DNA from: Lachnospiraceae bacterium
GTDB lineage: Bacteria > Bacillota > Clostridia > Lachnospirales > Lachnospiraceae
NCBI GenBank assembly: GCA_017430085.1
Contig: JAFRNR010000011.1
Span: 1-64,000, forward strand
Direction: 5' to 3'
Length of the DNA: 64,000 nucleotides
The notes under the pieces are model-generated. The model made no database searches and had not been told where the DNA came from. It worked only from the letters and a program-made list of their open reading frames with translations. Within the stretch, counting starts at the first letter, position 1, and every line of letters begins with the position of its first letter. Shown in pieces: positions 1-8,578 of this stretch. The translations under genes were made by a program, and so were the position numbers.

Positions 1-28
1 ACCGCATGTCTTGTGTTATAGTAGCCAC
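1..28 (-). CDS. Transposase, first nine codons only (cut by window edge)
   Basis: A GTG codon (28-26) lies 9 nt after an AAGGAGG ribosome site and opens the frame V/M-A-T-I-T-Q-D-M-R, which continues past the window edge. From memory, this N-terminus resembles helix-turn-helix integrase-type transposases of Clostridia that start MATITQ-M-R. Only nine codons are visible, so the assignment rests on that short match, the ribosome site and the IS-like leader. Confidence 0.4.
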
Positions 29-121
29 GATGGAAGTCCTCCTTAGGTTTTTTGTTGTGGTGACTTAATCCTAACACAAGTTGGCACTTCCATCTTTTTT
101 ATTGTGGAAGTCGGTGTAACA
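1..121 (-). mobile_element. Terminal part of an insertion sequence (IS3/IS481-like)
   Basis: Read on the minus strand, the segment begins with TGTTACACCGACTTCC at 121 and runs into an AT-rich leader, a strong ribosome site (AAGGAGG, 44-38) and the start of a reading frame that leaves the window. AT content is far higher than in the neighbouring genes, as expected for an inserted element. The TG start suits the TG...CA ends of IS3/IS481-type elements, but the other end is outside the window, so family and exact boundary are inferred. Confidence 0.5.
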
Positions 122-170
122 TATGTATTGTAATCCTACAACAAATGACCTGTCCCTGCTGTCATCCGGC

Positions 171-199
171 TTGTTTTTCGGACCATTATGCGATATAAT
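171..199 (+). promoter_or_regulatory. Sigma-A promoter of miaB
   Basis: TTGTTT (171-176), a 17-nt spacer and a perfect TATAAT (194-199). The predicted transcription start (about 206) falls almost on the miaB start codon at 208. Confidence 0.7.
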
Positions 200-207
200 A
201 AACTATT

Positions 208-1602
208 ATGGAAAAATACCAGTTCACACAACGGGATATGGACCGCCTGGGGGAGATGACGGCGGCCTACGCGGCGCGGCTGGGGCGTGTCCCCACGGCG
301 TTCGTGCAGACCTTCGGCTGCCAGATGAACGCCCGCGATTCGGAAAAACTGCGGGGCATCCTGCAGGACGCCGGCTTCGCGGAAGGCGCGGACGAGACCG
401 CGGACGTCGTGATCATCAACACCTGCACCGTGCGCGAAAACGCCAACGAGCGCCTCTACGGCCACCTGGGCCACCTGAACAGCATGAAGCGCGAGCACCC
501 GGACAAACTGATCGTGCTCTGCGGCTGCATGATGCAGGAGCCGGACGAGGTCGCGCGCATCCGCCGCACCTATTCCTTCGTGGACGTCGTCTTCGGCACC
601 CACAACCTGTACCGCTTCCCCGAACTCCTGGCACGCCGCCTGGGCGGTGAAAAGCGGGTCTTCGAAGTCTGGGAGGCCCCGCAGGAAATGGTGGAGGAGC
701 TGCCGAAAAAGCGCGAAGTACCGTATAAGTCCGGCGTGAACATCAGCTTCGGCTGCGACAACTTCTGCAGTTACTGCATCGTCCCCTACGTGCGCGGGCG
801 CGAACGCAGCCGCCGGCCGGAGGACATTCTGGAGGAGGTGCGGCGCCTGGCTGCGGACGGCGTCATCGAGATCATGCTGCTCGGCCAGAACGTCAATTCG
901 TACGGCAAGGGCCTGGCAGAACCGATTACCTTCGCTCAGCTGCTGGAGCAGGTCTGCGCGGTCCCGGGCATCGAGCGCGTGCGCTTCATGACGTCACACC
1001 CGAAGGACCTGTCGGACGAACTGATCGCGGTGATGGCGCGCGAACCCAAGGTCTGCCGCCACCTGCACCTGCCCATGCAGAGCGGCTCCACCCGCATTCT
1101 GAAGGCGATGAACCGCCGCTACACCAAGGAGGGCTATCTGGCGCTCGCGGAGAAGATCAAAGCCGCGATCCCGGACCTCCACCTGACCACGGACATCATC
1201 GTGGGCTTCCCCGGCGAGACCGAGGAAGATTTTCGGGAAACGCTGGACGTCGTGCGCCGCGTGCGCTTCGACAGCGCCTTCACCTTCATCTACAGCCCCC
1301 GCACCGGCACACCGGCCGCGTCCATGCCGGACCAGGTGCCGCCGGAAGTCGTGAAGCACCGCTTCGCCCGCCTGCTGGACCTGGTCCAGACCATCGGCAG
1401 CGAAGAGAGCCTGCGCGAACTGGGCCAGACGCTTCCCGCGCTGGTGGAGGACGTGGACGGCGCCCATCCCGGCCGCGTGACCGGCCGCCTGGGCAACAAC
1501 GTGATGGTGCATTTTGACGGCGGCCCGGAACTCATCGGCCGGATAGTGGACGTCTCGCTGGACGAGGCGCACGGCTTTTACTACATCGGACACAGGGCCT
1601 GA
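208..1602 (+). CDS. miaB: tRNA-2-methylthio-N6-dimethylallyladenosine synthase MiaB
   Basis: Radical-SAM methylthiotransferase that adds the 2-methylthio group to isopentenyl-A37 of tRNAs reading UNN codons. The 464-residue protein has the N-terminal cluster domain (TFGCQMN, Cys38, with further cysteines in NTCTVRENA and LCGCMMQ), the radical-SAM motif GCDNFCSYC (CxxxCxxC, about residues 182-190), and a C-terminal TRAM region. It is MiaB rather than RimO by the TFGCQMN and YVRGRERSR signatures; the RimO of this genome is at 36536. ATG 208 has no ribosome site and is nearly at the predicted transcript start; ATG 238 is an alternative with only a weak site. It heads an operon with mutS, mutL and miaA, whose product makes its substrate. 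Confidence 0.95.
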   Translation: MEKYQFTQRDMDRLGEMTAAYAARLGRVPTAFVQTFGCQMNARDSEKLRGILQDAGFAEGADETADVVIINTCTVRENANERLYGHLGHLNSMKREHPDKLIVLCGCMMQEPDEVARIRRTYSFVDVVFGTHNLYRFPELLARRLGGEKRVFEVWEAPQEMVEELPKKREVPYKSGVNISFGCDNFCSYCIVPYVRGRERSRRPEDILEEVRRLAADGVIEIMLLGQNVNSYGKGLAEPITFAQLLEQVCAVPGIERVRFMTSHPKDLSDELIAVMAREPKVCRHLHLPMQSGSTRILKAMNRRYTKEGYLALAEKIKAAIPDLHLTTDIIVGFPGETEEDFRETLDVVRRVRFDSAFTFIYSPRTGTPAASMPDQVPPEVVKHRFARLLDLVQTIGSEESLRELGQTLPALVEDVDGAHPGRVTGRLGNNVMVHFDGGPELIGRIVDVSLDEAHGFYYIGHRA

Positions 1603-1655
1603 CGCCTGCCCGCAGGACCGTTCAGGCGGAACATTTATACACAAAGAGGTCGTTT

Positions 1656-4310
1656 ATGTTATCTCCCATGATGCAGCATTATCTGGCTACCAAGGCGGAA
1701 AACCCGGATTGCATCCTGTTTTACCGCCTGGGAGATTTTTACGAGATGTTTTTCGAGGACGCCCAGACCGCCTCGCGCGAACTGGAGCTGGTGCTGACCG
1801 GCAAGGACTGCGGCCTGCCCGAGCGCGCCCCCATGTGCGGGGTCCCTTACCATGCGGTGGACGCGTACGTGAACCGGCTGGTGGAGAAGGGCTACAAGGT
1901 CGCCATCGCGGAGCAGATGGAGGACCCGAAGCTGGCCAAGGGCCTGGTGAAGCGCGAAGTGATCCGCATCGTCACGCCCGGCACCAACATCAGCGCGGAA
2001 GCGCTGGACGAACGGAAAAACAACTATATGATGGCGGTCGCCGCGGACGAGAAGAACTTCGGCGTAGCCATCACGGACGTGAGCACCGGCGAATTCCTGG
2101 TCACTGAACTGGGCTCCCGCCGCGCGCTGCAGGACGAACTGGTCAAGTTCGCCCCGTCGGAAGTGGTAGGCAATGAAGCGCTGCTGATCAGCGGCCTGGA
2201 CCTGGACGGCGCCGGCCGCCCCGGCGGCCTCACCTTCAACGCGCTGCCCGGCCGGTATTTCAGGGAATCCGAAGCGGTGCGGCTGCTGACGAAGCACTTC
2301 TCCGTGGCGAATGTCCACGCACTGGGCCTGGACGATTATCCGGCGGCCCTGCTGGCGGCCGGCGCGCTGCTCGGGTACCTGGAAGAAACGCAGAAGAATT
2401 CGCTGCAGCACATCGACCGCCTGCAGATCTACAACCCGTCCCGCTACATGATCCTGGATTCCGCGGCGCGCCGCAATCTAGAACTGACCGAGACCATCCG
2501 CGACAAGAACCGCCGCGGCTCCCTGCTCTGGGTGCTGGACAAAACGAAGACCGCGATGGGCGCCCGCCGCCTGCGCAGTTTCCTGGAGCAGCCACTGCTG
2601 GACAGGGAGGAGATCCTGGCCCGGCAGGAGGCCATCGAAGAACTGAACGGCGCCATCATCGACCGCGAGGAACTGCGCGAATACCTGGGGCCGATCTACG
2701 ACCTGGAGCGCCTCATCGGCCGCCTGGCCTTCGGCAGCGCCTCGCCGCGCGACATGATCGCCCTGAAGCAGTCCCTGCAGATGATCCCGCCGCTCAAGTC
2801 CGTGCTGGCCGCGAAGCAGTCCGCCCGCCTCAGGCAGCTGGACGCCTCGCTCGACCCGCTGGAAGACATGACGGACCTGCTGGAGCGCGCGATCGCGGAG
2901 GATCCGCCGCTCACCGTGCGCGAAGGCGGCATCATCAAGCCCGGCTACAGCGAGGAGAACGACCGCCTGCATCTGGCCTCCACGGAGGGCAAATCCTGGC
3001 TCCTGGACCTCGAAACGCAGGAGCGTGAGCGCACGGGCATCAAAAACCTGAAGATCAAATACAACAAAGTATTCGGCTATTATTTCGAAGTCACCAATTC
3101 CTTCAAGGACCTCGTCCCGGCGGACTTCATCCGCAAGCAGACCCTGGTCGGCGCGGAGCGCTACACCACGCCGCGGCTGAAGGAACTGGAGGACATCATC
3201 GTCGGCGCGCAGGACAAGAGCATCGCGCTGGAATACGAACTGTTCTGCGGCGTGCGCGACACGCTGGTGGGGCAGATCCCGCGCCTGAAGGAGACCGCGG
3301 AGGCGGTGGCGTTCCTGGACGCGCTGATCTCGCTGGCCGTGACAGCGGACCGCTACGGGTACGTGAAGCCCGCCATCAATGACAAAGGCGTGATCCGCAT
3401 CAAGGACGGCCGCCATCCGGTTGTGGAGCAAATGCTGGAGGGCGAGCGTTTCATCGCCAACGACACGTACCTGGACGGCGCGGAGCACCGGCTCGCGATC
3501 ATCACCGGCCCGAACATGGCCGGCAAATCCACGTACATGCGGCAGACGGCGCTGATCGTGCTGATGGCGCAGATCGGCTCGTTCGTGCCGGCGGCGGAGG
3601 CGGATATCTGCCTCTGCGACCGCATTTTCACCCGCGTGGGCGCCTCGGACGACCTGGCTTCCGGCCAGAGCACCTTCATGGTGGAAATGACGGAGGTATC
3701 GAATATCCTGCGCCACGCCACCCGGAACAGCCTGATCATCCTGGACGAGATTGGCCGCGGCACGAGCACCTTCGACGGTCTGTCCATCGCCTGGGCGGTG
3801 GCGGAGCACGTCGCCAGCCTGCGCCTCCTGGGCGCCAAGACGCTGTTCGCGACGCATTATCACGAATTGACGGAGCTGGAAGGCAGCGTGGCCGGCGTCA
3901 AGAACTACTGCGTGGCCGTGAAGGAGCAGGGCGATTCCGTGATCTTCCTGCGCAAGATCATTCCCGGCGGCGCCGACAAGAGCTACGGCATCCAGGTCGC
4001 CCGCCTGGCCGGTCTGCCCGAAAGCGTACTGAAACGCGCCCGTGAACTCGTGGAGGAACTTTCCGACGCGGACATTTCCCGCCGCGCCGCCGAGATCGCC
4101 TCCGCCGGCCCTGCGAAGAAGCATCCCGAAGCAGCCCCCCTCGTCAAACGCCCCGACGAAGTCGACCGCGGCCAGCTGACCCTGTTCGGCCCCGCCACGG
4201 ACGACGAAGTCATCCGCGAACTCGAGACCCTGGACCTGGAGGAGGTCACCCCGAAACAGGCCCTGAACATACTGTACCGTCTGCAGGACGACATCCGGAA
4301 CCGGAAATAA
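1656..4310 (+). CDS. mutS: DNA mismatch repair protein MutS
   Basis: Mismatch-recognition ATPase, 884 residues, normal length for MutS1. The N-terminal mismatch-binding motif is visible as GDFYEMFFEDA (Phe-x-Glu, about residues 26-36). The C-terminal ATPase has Walker A GPNMAGKST (about 618-626), Walker B LIILDEIGRGTSTFDG and the ATHYHEL histidine segment. The tail ends in a helical stretch with QLTLFGP, which resembles the beta-clamp-binding tail of other MutS proteins. The ATG is preceded by an AGAGG ribosome site; the gap from miaB is 53 bp. It works with MutL, two genes downstream. Confidence 0.97.
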   Translation: MLSPMMQHYLATKAENPDCILFYRLGDFYEMFFEDAQTASRELELVLTGKDCGLPERAPMCGVPYHAVDAYVNRLVEKGYKVAIAEQMEDPKLAKGLVKREVIRIVTPGTNISAEALDERKNNYMMAVAADEKNFGVAITDVSTGEFLVTELGSRRALQDELVKFAPSEVVGNEALLISGLDLDGAGRPGGLTFNALPGRYFRESEAVRLLTKHFSVANVHALGLDDYPAALLAAGALLGYLEETQKNSLQHIDRLQIYNPSRYMILDSAARRNLELTETIRDKNRRGSLLWVLDKTKTAMGARRLRSFLEQPLLDREEILARQEAIEELNGAIIDREELREYLGPIYDLERLIGRLAFGSASPRDMIALKQSLQMIPPLKSVLAAKQSARLRQLDASLDPLEDMTDLLERAIAEDPPLTVREGGIIKPGYSEENDRLHLASTEGKSWLLDLETQERERTGIKNLKIKYNKVFGYYFEVTNSFKDLVPADFIRKQTLVGAERYTTPRLKELEDIIVGAQDKSIALEYELFCGVRDTLVGQIPRLKETAEAVAFLDALISLAVTADRYGYVKPAINDKGVIRIKDGRHPVVEQMLEGERFIANDTYLDGAEHRLAIITGPNMAGKSTYMRQTALIVLMAQIGSFVPAAEADICLCDRIFTRVGASDDLASGQSTFMVEMTEVSNILRHATRNSLIILDEIGRGTSTFDGLSIAWAVAEHVASLRLLGAKTLFATHYHELTELEGSVAGVKNYCVAVKEQGDSVIFLRKIIPGGADKSYGIQVARLAGLPESVLKRARELVEELSDADISRRAAEIASAGPAKKHPEAAPLVKRPDEVDRGQLTLFGPATDDEVIRELETLDLEEVTPKQALNILYRLQDDIRNRK

Positions 4311-4340
4311 GAGAAGGCCGCAAACAGGCCATACCCCAAC

Positions 4341-4366
4341 GTAGGGGCCGTTGTTCCAACGGCCTG
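4341..4366 (+). repeat. Dispersed palindromic repeat, copy 1
   Basis: GTAGGGGCCGTTG, loop TTC, CAACGGCCTG. It lies between mutS and the aminopeptidase gene and ends 5 nt before the AGGAGG ribosome site of the latter. GTAGGGG end upstream. Confidence 0.85.
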
Positions 4367-4383
4367 CCATCAGGAGGAAAATC

Positions 4384-5661
4384 ATGATCAAAGAACTGCT
4401 GCAATTCATCGAACAGAGCCCGGTGTGCTTCCACGCCGTCGAAAACGTCCGGACGCGCCTGGAGCAGGAAGGCTTCGTGGCCCTGCCCGGCTCCGACTGG
4501 GAACTGGTGCCCGGAGGCAAGTATTACATCACCCGGAACGGATCGTCCCTGATCGCGTTCAAAGTGCCGCAGGGCACGGTGAAGGGCTTCGTGATCTCCG
4601 CCAGCCATTCCGACAGCCCCTGCCTGAAGATCCGCGACAACGCGGAACTGAAGGGCCCGGCCGTCCGCCTGGAGACCGAGCGCTACGGCGGCATGATCAA
4701 CCTGACCTGGGTCGACCGCCCCTTAAGCGTCGCCGGCCGCGTGCTGGTGCGCCGCGAAAACGGCCTGGAGGCGCGCCTGGTCAACCTGAAGAAAGACTGC
4801 GCCATCATCCCGAACGTCGCCATCCACATGCAGAAGGGCATCAATGACGGCGCGAAATACGATCCCGCGAGGGACCTCGTGGCCCTGTTCTGCGAATCGG
4901 ACAATGCGGGCACTTTCAAGTGGGAGATCGCCCAGGCCCTCGGCGAGGACGAAGACGACATCGTCTCCTGGGATCTGTACCTGTACAACAACCAGCCCGG
5001 CACGGTCTGGGGCCCGGACAAGGAATTCGCGTCCAGCCCCCGTCTGGACGACCTGGGCTGCGTCTACACCTGCACGGAGGGCTTCCTGGCCGCGGCGGAA
5101 ACGGACCGCGTCCCGGTGCTCTGTGTGTTTGACAACGAAGAGATCGGCTCCGGCACCAAGCAGGGCGCCGCGTCCGATTTCCTGCCCCGCGTGCTGAAAC
5201 TGATCTCCGAATCCCTGTTCCTGAGTCCCGCGCAGCACCTGAGCCTGCTGGACAACAGCTGGATGCTGTCCTGCGACAACGGCCACGCGAAGCACCCGAA
5301 CCACCCGGAACTGGCGGACACGAACGAGGCCCCGGTCCTGAACGGCGGCGTCGTGATCAAACACTCGCCCCGTTACGCGACGGACGCGGTATCCTGCGCC
5401 GTATTCAGCGAGATCTGCCGCCGTGCCGGCGTCCCGGTCCAGCATTATTCCAACCGTCCGGACATGCCCGGCGGCGGCACGCTCGGCCTGATCGCCAATC
5501 AGGACACGCCCGTGTACACCGTCGACATCGGCATGGCCCAGCTCGCGATGCATTCCAGCTTCGAGACCATGGGCAGCCGCGACGCGGAGCATTTCTATAA
5601 AGCGATAAAAGCCTCCTATGAAGCCCGCGTAAGCTTCCGGGGGAACGAGGTAAGACTGTGA
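4384..5661 (+). CDS. M18 family metallo-aminopeptidase
   Basis: Cytosolic zinc aminopeptidase (aspartyl-aminopeptidase/ApeB-like), 425 residues. Metal and active-site segments are visible: SASHSDSP (metal His/Asp), DNEEIGSGTKQG (catalytic and metal acids), NRPDMPGGGTLG and the C-terminal AMHSSFE histidine. The ATG at 4384 has AGGAGG seven nt upstream (4372-4377) and is chosen over an in-frame ATG at 4351 that lies inside the repeat region. It sits between mutS and mutL and its GTGA stop/start overlap with mutL implies co-translation, although no functional link to repair is evident. Confidence 0.92.
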   Translation: MIKELLQFIEQSPVCFHAVENVRTRLEQEGFVALPGSDWELVPGGKYYITRNGSSLIAFKVPQGTVKGFVISASHSDSPCLKIRDNAELKGPAVRLETERYGGMINLTWVDRPLSVAGRVLVRRENGLEARLVNLKKDCAIIPNVAIHMQKGINDGAKYDPARDLVALFCESDNAGTFKWEIAQALGEDEDDIVSWDLYLYNNQPGTVWGPDKEFASSPRLDDLGCVYTCTEGFLAAAETDRVPVLCVFDNEEIGSGTKQGAASDFLPRVLKLISESLFLSPAQHLSLLDNSWMLSCDNGHAKHPNHPELADTNEAPVLNGGVVIKHSPRYATDAVSCAVFSEICRRAGVPVQHYSNRPDMPGGGTLGLIANQDTPVYTVDIGMAQLAMHSSFETMGSRDAEHFYKAIKASYEARVSFRGNEVRL

Positions 5662-7583
5662 TCCTTTCGCATATCCACATCCTGGATGAACAGACCATCG
5701 ACCAGATCGCGGCCGGCGAAGTCGTCGAGCGCCCGGTCTCCGTGGTCAAGGAACTGGTGGAGAACGCCCTGGACGCCGGGGCGGACAGCATTTCCGTGGA
5801 GATCGAAGGCGGCGGCATGGACCTGATCCGCATCACGGACAACGGCCGGGGCATCCCCGCCGACCAGGTGCAGCTCGCCTTCTTCCGCCACGCCACCAGC
5901 AAGATCGAGACCGCCCGCGACCTGTTCTCGATCACGTCCCTGGGCTTCCGCGGCGAGGCGCTGTCCAGCATCTCGTCCGTGGCCAGAGTGGACGTCGTGA
6001 CCCGCACGGCGGACTCGCTGAGCGGCTGGCACTACGTGATCGAAGGCGGCACGGAACTGATCTCCGAAGAAGCCGGCGCCCCGCTGGGGACCTGCTTCAC
6101 CGTGCGCGATCTGTTCTACAACACCCCGGTCCGCCGGGGCTTCATGAAGTCGCCCCAGACCGAAGCGTCGTACATCGTCACGCTGATGGAACACCTTTCG
6201 CTGAGCCGTCCCGGCGCCGCCATGCGGCTGACCGTGGAAGGCAAACTGCGGCTCCAGACCAGCGGCAGCTACAGCCTGAAAGATATCATTTATTCGCTGT
6301 TCTGCCGTGAAGTCGCAGCGCACCTGCGGCCCGTGGACCTGGAAAAGGACGGCATGCGCGTGGAAGGCTATGCGGGCGAGCCGTCGATCAACCGCGGCAA
6401 CCGGGGCGGCGAGCTGCTCTTCGTGAACGGCCGCTTTGTCAAAAGCCCGCTGCTGATGAAAGCCATCGAGCAGGCTTACCACGGCCTCGCCATGCAGCAT
6501 AAATTCCCCGTCGCGGTCCTCCGCCTCACCATGCCGCCGGAACTGGTCGACGTGAACGTGCATCCTCAGAAAACAGAGGTCCGCTTCCGCGACGAGAAGA
6601 TCGTCTTCGACCTGGTCTACCGCGGCGTGCGCGACGCGCTGTTCGCCCGCGACCTGATCCCGGAACCGGAGAAGGATGAGGAGGCGAAGACGGAGAAGAG
6701 GGCCACGGCGGCGGACAGCCCTGTCCGTCCTGAAGCCCCCAGACCGGCCGTTTCCTACACCCCGCCCCGTCCCGAGACTTTCCGCGAGACCGTCGATTAC
6801 CGCGTCGACGCCGACCGCCGCCTTCTGGACCAGATCCTGGCGGCTCCCGGCCCGTCTGTGCCGGCCTCTTCCCCGGCCGCACCGCCTACCCCGCCGGCCG
6901 CGCCGGAAACCCGGACTCCGGACCTGTCCGCGGCCCCCGCGCCCGTCCCCGTGGAATCCCCCGTCCAGGCCACCCTGTTCGAAGAAAAGATCCTTTCCCC
7001 GGAGAAAGAATCCTCCTTCCGCCTCATCGGCCAGGTCTTCGACACCTACTGGCTCATGGAATACGGCGGCTGGTTCCTCCTCGCGGACCAGCACGCGGTG
7101 CACGAAAAGATCCTCTACGAACGCACCATGCGTTCCCTCAAAGATAAACAGGCCACCACGCAGCAGCTTATGCCGCCGCTGGTGCTGTCCTTAAGCGCGG
7201 CGCAGCAGGAGGTCCTGCGGCGCTTCGAAAGTTCCTTTACCGCGCTGGGCTTCGAGATCGAATCCCTGGGCGGCCGCGAGATCCGTCTGGACGGCGTGCC
7301 GGACAATCTGTTCTCTCTCTCCGCGAAGGACCTCTTCCTGGACATGCTGGACGAACTCGCGGAGGAGCGCGTCACCGCCCCGTCCATGATCGACGAAAAA
7401 GTGGCCCTGATGAGCTGCAAAGCGGCGGTCAAGGGCAACGATCCGCTGGCGCATGAGGAAGCGGAGGCCCTGCTCAAAGAACTCCTGAAACTGGAGAACC
7501 CTTACACCTGCCCGCACGGGCGGCCCACGATGATCCGCATGAGCAAAACGGATCTGGAAAAGAAATTCAAACGCATCGTATGA
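5658..7583 (+). CDS. mutL: DNA mismatch repair protein MutL with endonuclease motif
   Basis: GHKL ATPase of mismatch repair, 641 residues. N-terminal ATPase motifs are ELVENALDAGA, DNGRGIP and SLGFRGEALSS. A Pro/Ala-rich linker follows (about 335-430). The C-terminal domain carries DQHAVHEKILYE, i.e. DQHA(x)2E(x)4E, and CPHGRPT near the end; these mark the nicking-endonuclease class of MutL found in bacteria without MutH. It starts at GTG 5658, overlapping the preceding stop by 4 bp, and its stop overlaps the miaA start by 4 bp. A nicking MutL is expected to replace MutH strand discrimination here. Confidence 0.96.
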   Translation: MILSHIHILDEQTIDQIAAGEVVERPVSVVKELVENALDAGADSISVEIEGGGMDLIRITDNGRGIPADQVQLAFFRHATSKIETARDLFSITSLGFRGEALSSISSVARVDVVTRTADSLSGWHYVIEGGTELISEEAGAPLGTCFTVRDLFYNTPVRRGFMKSPQTEASYIVTLMEHLSLSRPGAAMRLTVEGKLRLQTSGSYSLKDIIYSLFCREVAAHLRPVDLEKDGMRVEGYAGEPSINRGNRGGELLFVNGRFVKSPLLMKAIEQAYHGLAMQHKFPVAVLRLTMPPELVDVNVHPQKTEVRFRDEKIVFDLVYRGVRDALFARDLIPEPEKDEEAKTEKRATAADSPVRPEAPRPAVSYTPPRPETFRETVDYRVDADRRLLDQILAAPGPSVPASSPAAPPTPPAAPETRTPDLSAAPAPVPVESPVQATLFEEKILSPEKESSFRLIGQVFDTYWLMEYGGWFLLADQHAVHEKILYERTMRSLKDKQATTQQLMPPLVLSLSAAQQEVLRRFESSFTALGFEIESLGGREIRLDGVPDNLFSLSAKDLFLDMLDELAEERVTAPSMIDEKVALMSCKAAVKGNDPLAHEEAEALLKELLKLENPYTCPHGRPTMIRMSKTDLEKKFKRIV

Positions 7584-8521
7584 GTGAAAAGCCTGCTGTT
7601 ATCGTGCTGACCGGACCCACCGCGGTGGGCAAGACCGCGCTGTCCTTGCGGCTGGCGGAAACGCTGGACGGAGAAATCGTCGGGGCGGATTCCATGCAGG
7701 TCTACCGCGGCATGGACGTCGGCACGGCCAAGGCTTCGCCGGAGGAGCGCGCCCGCGTGCCGCATCATCTGATCGACGTGGCGGACCCCTCGCAGGATTT
7801 CAGCGTGGCAGAGTACGTCCCGCTGGCGGAAGCCGAGCTGCGCGATATCCTGTCCCGCGGCAGACTCCCGCTGATCTGCGGCGGCACCGGCTTTTACATC
7901 CAGGCGCTGCTCAAAGGCCTGGACTTCTCCGGAGAGCGGGAGAGCAGCCTGCGCCAGCACCTGCAGGCGCGGATGGAGCAGGAAGGCCCTGAGGCCCTGC
8001 ACCGCGAACTGGCGGCGGTCGATCCCGCCGCGGCCGCCGCGATCCATCCCCATAACCGGAAACGCGTGATCCGCGCGCTCGAATATTATCAGGAGACCGG
8101 ACAGCGCATTTCCGACCTCAATCAGGCGCAGCAGACGCAGGAAAGCCCTTACCGCGTGCTGTACCTGGTCCTGGACCTGCCCCGGGAGCAGCTGTACCGC
8201 CGCATCGACCTGCGTGTGGATCAGATGCTGGCACAGGGCCTGGAGGAGGAAGTCCGCTCACTGCTCGCGCAGGGCGTCCCGGCCGGTTGCACGGCCATGC
8301 AGGCGCTTGGTTACAAGGAAATGCGTGAATACCTGGAAGGCCGCTGCACGCGCGAAGAGGCGGCGGAGCGCATCAAACTTGGTTCGCGCCATTACGCGAA
8401 GCGTCAGCTAACCTGGTTCCGGCGCGAAAAAGAAGCGGTTTGGATCGACAAAAGCCGCTATGTTGACGAAGAAGAACTGTTCCGCGCAGTGCTTGCTCTC
8501 TGCCGGGAACATATCGGATAA
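7580..8521 (+). CDS. miaA: tRNA dimethylallyltransferase MiaA
   Basis: Transfers dimethylallyl from DMAPP to A37 of UNN-reading tRNAs, producing the substrate of MiaB at the start of this operon. The 313-residue protein has the P-loop GPTAVGKTALS (about 11-21), the substrate segment GADSMQVYRGMDVGTAK and ICGGTGFYIQALL, all typical of MiaA. The ATG overlaps the mutL stop (ATGA), so translation is likely coupled. Confidence 0.96.
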   Translation: MSEKPAVIVLTGPTAVGKTALSLRLAETLDGEIVGADSMQVYRGMDVGTAKASPEERARVPHHLIDVADPSQDFSVAEYVPLAEAELRDILSRGRLPLICGGTGFYIQALLKGLDFSGERESSLRQHLQARMEQEGPEALHRELAAVDPAAAAAIHPHNRKRVIRALEYYQETGQRISDLNQAQQTQESPYRVLYLVLDLPREQLYRRIDLRVDQMLAQGLEEEVRSLLAQGVPAGCTAMQALGYKEMREYLEGRCTREEAAERIKLGSRHYAKRQLTWFRREKEAVWIDKSRYVDEEELFRAVLALCREHIG

Positions 8522-8578
8522 ACAGGGTTCATCAGCGCCCTGACCCAAGCAGCTCATTTTCTGAAAAGGAGAATGTCC

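Noticed and set aside
2478-4520. Long open frame (680 codons) on the minus strand opposite mutS
   Set aside because: It mirrors the codon structure of mutS, is rich in His/Arg/Asp/Gln as typical of GC-rich antisense frames, and has no domain or ribosome site.
5616-7103. Open frame on the minus strand opposite mutL
   Set aside because: No motif, and mutL is unambiguous with coupled neighbours on both sides.
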